Shown here piece by piece: positions 51,356-55,249 of a stretch of DNA of 55,249 nt. The translations under genes were made by a program, and so were the position numbers. Where the stretch lies: positions 1-55,249 of the forward strand of contig JAPLGP010000017.1 in NCBI GenBank assembly GCA_026390075.1, written 5' to 3'. The notes beneath the pieces were generated by a model, which was not told the DNA's origin, made no database searches, and saw nothing but the letters and a program-made list of their open reading frames with translations. The stretch's first letter is position 1; the number at the start of each line of letters is the position of its first letter. This DNA comes from Campylobacterales bacterium. GTDB taxonomy: Bacteria; Campylobacterota; Campylobacteria; Campylobacterales; Sulfurimonadaceae.

Positions 51356-52816
51356 ATGAAAAAAAGTAAAAAGCAAACAAAAGTTCTTTTTGTCTCAAGT
51401 GAAGTGTATCCGTATGCAAAAAGTGGTGGTTTGGCGGATGTCTCTTTTGGTTTGCCAAAGGCAATGTTAGGTGCGTTTGATGTCTCAATTATTATGCCTC
51501 TGTACGGCTCTATCGATATAAAACGATTTAAGATACGGCATGTGGAAGTTTTTGATATTTTTCTTGGAGCGAAAAAGTATAAAGTTGAACTTTTGAGCAC
51601 TACTTATGAGAGTTTGAAGTGTTATTTTGTAGGTTCAAAAATTATTACAGATAAAAAATCTCTTTATGGCACACCTCAAAGTGGCTACAAAGACAACGAC
51701 CTTCGTTTTGGACTCTTTTGCAAGGCGGTTGTTGCTTTTGCTCAGAGTAAAAACTATGATTTACTCCATCTCAACGACTGGCAAAGTGCTTTGTGTGCGC
51801 TTTTTATCAAGGAAGATGCTACTTTAAAAATTCAAACACTTTTTACAATACACAATCTTGCCTATCAAGGTATTTTTGAGAAAGAGAGCTTAGAAAAACT
51901 TGGACTCAAAAATGAGTATTTCCACATGGATGCGTTGGAATTTTATGGTGGCATAAGTTTTATGAAAGCGGGTATCGCTTACTCAGATGCCGTTACAACA
52001 GTAAGTCCAAACTACGCAAAAGAGATACTGACGCAAGAGTTTGGATGTGGGCTTGAGGGCTTTTTAAGCAAACATGAAAATAAACTCACAGGCATTTTAA
52101 ACGGAGTGGATTTGTTTCATTTTGCACCAAAAACTGACACAGCACTTTTACAAAACTATGACGCTACGAGTTATGATAAAAAAGTAGAGAACAAAAAAGC
52201 GTATCTCCAAGAGAGAAATTTTGAAAATGAGCAACTGCCTCTTTTTATTTTTATAGGTCGTTTTACTTGGCAAAAAGGTGTGGATTTACTCATCGAAGCT
52301 TTACAAGAGTTAAGTCAAATGAAGCTTAATATCGCCATTTTAGGCGAGGGGGAATCTAAATATCATAAGCAGATAAAAGTTCAAACAGCCAAAGCTAAAA
52401 ACATGGATATCTGTTTTGGCTACGATGAAGTACTTTCCCACAAAATGTACGCTTCGGCAGATTTTCTTCTTATGCCATCACTTTTTGAGCCATGTGGATT
52501 GAACCAGCTTATTTCTATGAGTTATGGGGTTATTCCACTTGTGAGCAGTGTTGGCGGACTTAAAGATAGTGTGCATTCTTTGAATGATTATGATAAAAGT
52601 ATGGCATGTGGAAATAATTTAGGATATGGATTTTCTTTCGATAAAAATGAACCAAATGCACTTATAAAAACTATACAAGAAGCCCTAATCTTGTATGAAG
52701 ATAAAAAGCGTTTCAAAGAGATAAATATGCACAACATGTCGTGTGATTTTTCTTGGGATGCGAGTGCTAAAGTATATACTTCTCTTTACAAATCTCTTTT
52801 GGAGCAAATAGTATGA
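51356..52816 (+). CDS. glgA: Glycogen synthase, first copy
   Basis: A 486-residue GT5 glycosyltransferase that extends alpha-1,4-glucan from ADP-glucose. It keeps VSSEVYPYAKSGGLADV (substrate loop K22-x-GGLAD), HLNDWQSAL, FIGRFTWQKGVDLL and the catalytic EPCGLNQ near residue 377. ATG 51356 follows GGGAGA; a frame from 51344 adds four residues. It overlaps the ROK kinase gene by 4 bases. A second glgA lies at 53645; the two share motifs but are clearly diverged (for example SFGLPKAM versus VGALPKAL). Confidence 0.92.
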   Translation: MKKSKKQTKVLFVSSEVYPYAKSGGLADVSFGLPKAMLGAFDVSIIMPLYGSIDIKRFKIRHVEVFDIFLGAKKYKVELLSTTYESLKCYFVGSKIITDKKSLYGTPQSGYKDNDLRFGLFCKAVVAFAQSKNYDLLHLNDWQSALCALFIKEDATLKIQTLFTIHNLAYQGIFEKESLEKLGLKNEYFHMDALEFYGGISFMKAGIAYSDAVTTVSPNYAKEILTQEFGCGLEGFLSKHENKLTGILNGVDLFHFAPKTDTALLQNYDATSYDKKVENKKAYLQERNFENEQLPLFIFIGRFTWQKGVDLLIEALQELSQMKLNIAILGEGESKYHKQIKVQTAKAKNMDICFGYDEVLSHKMYASADFLLMPSLFEPCGLNQLISMSYGVIPLVSSVGGLKDSVHSLNDYDKSMACGNNLGYGFSFDKNEPNALIKTIQEALILYEDKKRFKEINMHNMSCDFSWDASAKVYTSLYKSLLEQIV

Positions 52817-53652
52817 AACTCTCTATCGATGTTGGCGGAACAAATTTACGAAGTGAAATCCACATGCCTGCAGAAATAATTTGTGAGGATGTCTCTTCAC
52901 AAGAAAATGACCTCATTGACTTCATTGAAGCCAAACTCAGAACTTATCCATCCATTTCGTTTATAGGCATCTCTTTTGCTGGGCAAGTTTACAAAGGCGA
53001 AATCCTCTCAGCTCCAAATCTTCGCGTAAGAGAGCCAAAAATCAAAGAATATTTTGAGTCAAAATACAATCTCAAACTGGAAATTGACAACGATTTAAAC
53101 TGTGCTGTCAGGGCAGAAGCGCATTATTTTAAATCAGATTCTGTTTTAGCTTTGTATGTTGGAACAGGCTTGGGAAGTGCATTTATGGATGATGGACGAT
53201 TAGTTCTTGGAGCTAAAAATCAGGCGTTTGAGATAGGGCATATTCCCTACAAAAAAACTATTCTGGCATGTGGATGTGGAAAAACAAACTGTATTGAACT
53301 CTATGCTTCGGCTTCTGGTTTAAATAAATGGATGAAATATTTTAACATTCCAAAAGTATCGCTTTTTGAACTTGAAAACTCGCCAGATATGCAAAGTAGA
53401 GAGATTGCTTTTGAGTTTAAGGAAGCACTTTTGTTTGCGGCTGCAACACTTATCACGATTGCAAATCCGAAGATTATGGTTCTTGGCGGTGGTGTTATAA
53501 AGCGTAATCCATATCTGCTCGAGTGGCTCAAAGAAAATCTTAAAGGACAGGCTTTTTCTGCTTCACTTGATGATGTTGAAATAGTTATGTCAGAATTACA
53601 AAACGGCGCAATAAGCGGAGCAAAACTTTTAGAGGAAAATAAGAATGAATAA
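52813..53652 (+). CDS. ROK-family sugar kinase
   Basis: A 279-residue ROK kinase, probably a glucokinase. ATP-binding motifs are IDVGGTNLRSE and YVGTGLGSAFMDDGRLVLGA; the zinc-binding cysteine cluster is CGCGKTNCIELYAS. Catalytic Asp is in EIDNDLNCAVRAE. In a glycogen operon it may phosphorylate glucose released by glycogen breakdown. It overlaps both glgA genes (4 and 8 bases). Repeat copies at 52860 and 53265 encode HMP and ACG. Confidence 0.88.
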   Translation: MKLSIDVGGTNLRSEIHMPAEIICEDVSSQENDLIDFIEAKLRTYPSISFIGISFAGQVYKGEILSAPNLRVREPKIKEYFESKYNLKLEIDNDLNCAVRAEAHYFKSDSVLALYVGTGLGSAFMDDGRLVLGAKNQAFEIGHIPYKKTILACGCGKTNCIELYASASGLNKWMKYFNIPKVSLFELENSPDMQSREIAFEFKEALLFAAATLITIANPKIMVLGGGVIKRNPYLLEWLKENLKGQAFSASLDDVEIVMSELQNGAISGAKLLEENKNE

Positions 53653-55111
53653 GCTAAAAATTTTAATGGTGGCATCTGAAGTTGTTCCTTTTGCAAAAAC
53701 AGGCGGTTTGGCAGATGTGGTTGGTGCTTTGCCAAAGGCTCTTAGAGCACTTGGACATGATGTGAGAGTTGTTATGCCTCGTTATTATGTGGTCGATAAA
53801 AACTCCTTGAAAGCCTTAGATGGTGCTTTAGGTGTGGATATGGGACGCGATGGAGAGGCGTGGGGCTTGGTGCTTGAGGGCGTTTTGCCAAACACGGATA
53901 TTCCTATTTATTTTATAGAACATGAAGGTTTTTTTGGTCGAAGCGGACTTTATGATGCGGGAGAAGATGCGTATAGTGACAATCCTGAGAGATTTATATT
54001 TTTCTCAAAATCTGCTTTGCAACTGTGCAAAAAGATAGATTTTCAACCCGACATTATCCATGCAAATGATTGGCATACGGCGGTAATTCCTCTGCTTTTA
54101 AATGTAGTGAATGATGATTATTTTCATAACACTGCTTCGATTTTGAGCATACACAACCTGCAACACCAAGGGCGTTTTAGCAAAGATGTTATGGAAGTTT
54201 TAGGCATTGGCTGGGGCAATTATAACACTTATGAGTTAGAAGATTTTGGTGGAGTAAACTTGCTCAAAGGTGGAATTGTCCATGCCGATGCTATCACAAC
54301 TGTAAGTCCAAAATATTCCCAAGAGATACGAAGTTACGAGTATGATTGGGGGCTTAAAGATGTTTTAAATGCACATGCCAACAAACTTCACGGCATTTTA
54401 AATGGTGTGGATTATGAAGAGTGGAGTCCAAAAAACGACCACTATATAGCAAAAAAATATAGTGCGAAAAATTTGTCTGGCAAAAAAGTGTGTAAAGCAG
54501 AGCTTCAAAAGTTTTTTAATCTTCCCGTGAGAGAGGATGTTCCACTTTTTGGTTTTGTAGGGCGACTTGCAGAGCAAAAAGGTTTGTCGCTTATTGCAGA
54601 AGAGATTTGGAATTTGCTTGAGATGGATGTGCAAATCGTTCTTTTAGGTGCAGGAGAGAAGTGGGCTGAAGGCTTTTTTAGCCATGTAGCCGATGTCAAA
54701 CGAGATAAATTTGGCTGTTACATCGGTTATAGAAATGATTTAGCACACCAGATAGAAGCGGGATGTGACTTTTTTCTTATGCCTTCACTTTTTGAGCCAT
54801 GCGGACTGAACCAAATCTACTCTCTAAGTTATGGAACTTTGCCGATTGTACGAGCGACAGGTGGACTGGATGATACGATTGAAAACTTCAATCCACATGC
54901 CAACACAGGAACAGGATTTAAGTTTTATGATGCAACGCCACATGCCTTTTATCATACTGTAGCTTGGGCGGTGGACACTTGGTATAACAACAAAGATGCC
55001 ATAAAAGCACTCATTCAAAATGCAATGAAAAAACATTTTGGCTGGGATGATACCGCGAAAGTGTATGAGAGTGTGTATAATGAAGCACAACAACAAAAGC
55101 GTCAAAGGTAA
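53645..55111 (+). CDS. glgA: Glycogen synthase, second copy
   Basis: A 488-residue GT5 glycogen synthase. Motifs are VASEVVPFAKTGGLADVVGALPKAL, IIHANDWHTAVIPL, FVGRLAEQKGLSLI and SLFEPCGLNQIYSLSYGTLPIV. Length and motifs match standard bacterial GlgA. Having two glgA genes in one operon suggests division of labour (for example glycogen versus another alpha-glucan or nucleotide-sugar preference). It overlaps the ROK kinase by 8 bases. Two CCACATGCC copies (54893, 54938), 36 bases apart, encode PHA in NPHANTG and TPHAFYH. Confidence 0.95.
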   Translation: MNKLKILMVASEVVPFAKTGGLADVVGALPKALRALGHDVRVVMPRYYVVDKNSLKALDGALGVDMGRDGEAWGLVLEGVLPNTDIPIYFIEHEGFFGRSGLYDAGEDAYSDNPERFIFFSKSALQLCKKIDFQPDIIHANDWHTAVIPLLLNVVNDDYFHNTASILSIHNLQHQGRFSKDVMEVLGIGWGNYNTYELEDFGGVNLLKGGIVHADAITTVSPKYSQEIRSYEYDWGLKDVLNAHANKLHGILNGVDYEEWSPKNDHYIAKKYSAKNLSGKKVCKAELQKFFNLPVREDVPLFGFVGRLAEQKGLSLIAEEIWNLLEMDVQIVLLGAGEKWAEGFFSHVADVKRDKFGCYIGYRNDLAHQIEAGCDFFLMPSLFEPCGLNQIYSLSYGTLPIVRATGGLDDTIENFNPHANTGTGFKFYDATPHAFYHTVAWAVDTWYNNKDAIKALIQNAMKKHFGWDDTAKVYESVYNEAQQQKRQR

Positions 55112-55123
55112 AAGGGCTAATTT

Positions 55124-55249
55124 ATGAACTATGCAATACATTACGATATGACACTTTTTAGTGACTATGATATTTACCTTTTTTTAAATGGAAATCACGC
55201 AAAACTTTATGATAAGTTTGGTTCTCATTTTATGCAAAGAGCAAGAAGA
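55124..55249 (+). CDS. glgB: N-terminus of glycogen branching enzyme (cut by window edge)
   Basis: ATG 55124 after AAAGGG opens a frame that runs off the window (42 codons): MNYAIHYDMTLFSDYDIYLF, then a GNHAKLYDKFGSH segment. This matches the start of 1,4-alpha-glucan branching enzyme, where D-x-YLF-x-x-GNH-x-x-LYEKLG(A/S)H is characteristic. It lies 12 bases after the second glgA and completes the synthesis module. Only the first 42 residues are visible, so domains cannot be checked. Confidence 0.75.
   Translation, partial: MNYAIHYDMTLFSDYDIYLFLNGNHAKLYDKFGSHFMQRARR

Larger units (their letters stand above)
246..54946. repeat. Dispersed 9-mer GGCATGTGG/CCACATGCC, candidate DNA uptake sequence (42 exact copies)
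   Basis: Start positions of GGCATGTGG: 246, 1995, 5584, 7480, 10471, 14791, 17233, 25061, 28168, 31903, 32149, 33267, 35512, 38477, 38838, 39741, 41661, 43036, 45896, 49572, 51085, 51537, 52603, 53265. Start positions of CCACATGCC: 261, 3368, 7495, 10487, 14373, 17212, 19523, 22174, 28078, 28852, 31611, 33342, 38696, 40812, 45641, 52860, 54893, 54938. The base after GGCATGTGG is almost always A, followed by two A/T; T or TT often precedes. Inside genes it encodes mainly PHA, ACG, HV(D/E) or HMP. Twelve copies are intergenic, ten of them as inverted pairs. Chance expectation is about 0.4 with equal base frequencies, lower in this AT-rich DNA. The role is inferred by analogy with Neisseria and Haemophilus uptake sequences. 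Confidence 0.8.

Noticed and set aside
246-54946. The 9-mer as a Chi or chromosome-segregation (KOPS-like) site
   Set aside because: Such sites are strand-biased relative to replication; here the two orientations are mixed (24 versus 18) within single genes, and paired copies face each other.
246-54946. The 9-mer as a CRISPR or tandem repeat
   Set aside because: Spacing is irregular (tens to thousands of bases) and many copies are inside unrelated core genes; no array of equal spacers exists anywhere in the window.

Overview
The window looks like a chromosome segment from a free-living Campylobacterota (epsilonproteobacterial) organism, most like the Sulfurimonas/Sulfuricurvum group. This is judged from the low-GC sequence, the protein styles (CmoB, UvrA, GltBD, LptF, CoaBC-UppS) and the gene order; no database search was possible. 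Most of it is ordinary core genome in short, tightly packed operons, with a few accessory islands.

Layout: 1-4.5 kb holds a gene fragment, a DUF3365 haem-type protein, a CDF metal exporter, cmoB, a hotdog thioesterase, a methyltransferase and a metallo-beta-lactamase-fold hydrolase. 4.6-7.4 kb has an FlhB-C-like/FliK-like flagellar pair and an EF-hand-like protein. 7.5-10.5 kb is an inserted island (XRE regulator, PEGA lipoprotein, small exported protein, DUF4105 protein) bounded by copies of a hairpin plus the recO 3' end. 10.5-22.7 kb: recO, gltBD, accD, a ThiE-like gene, rlmH, a DksA-like gene, dus and two unknowns. 22.7-28.1 kb: FliO-like/fliN/CheX-like genes, a TSUP permease and uvrA. 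28.2-34 kb: a ferritin-like protein with an IscU-like protein, then a translationally coupled sulfatase-ABC ATPase-permease-DUF3299 operon. 34-38.3 kb: a tandem USP protein, a frameshifted P2C-like P-type ATPase and a higBA toxin-antitoxin pair. 38.4-42.9 kb: truA, lptF-like, prepilin peptidase, uppS and coaBC. 43-45.6 kb: a Septu-like ATPase/HNH defence pair behind twin palindromes. 45.7-55.2 kb: an aldo/keto reductase, a two-component system, a 50-residue secreted protein, a hydrolase, an RDD protein and a glycogen cluster (glgA, ROK kinase, glgA, start of glgB).

The standout is a 9-base word, GGCATGTGG / CCACATGCC (extended consensus TTGGCATGTGGAWWT). I counted 42 exact copies by eye, about one per 1.3 kb, where fewer than one is expected by chance. 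It lies on both strands, inside genes and between them, and closely spaced inverted pairs form terminator-like hairpins just after stop codons. It is missing from the islands. This is how the DNA uptake sequences of Neisseriaceae and Pasteurellaceae behave. I know of no such sequence described for Campylobacterota, so I propose it as a candidate uptake sequence; a prepilin peptidase, needed for type IV pilus uptake machines, is encoded in the window. A second, MITE/REP-like repeat family has three copies (34.0, 48.9 and 50.7 kb).
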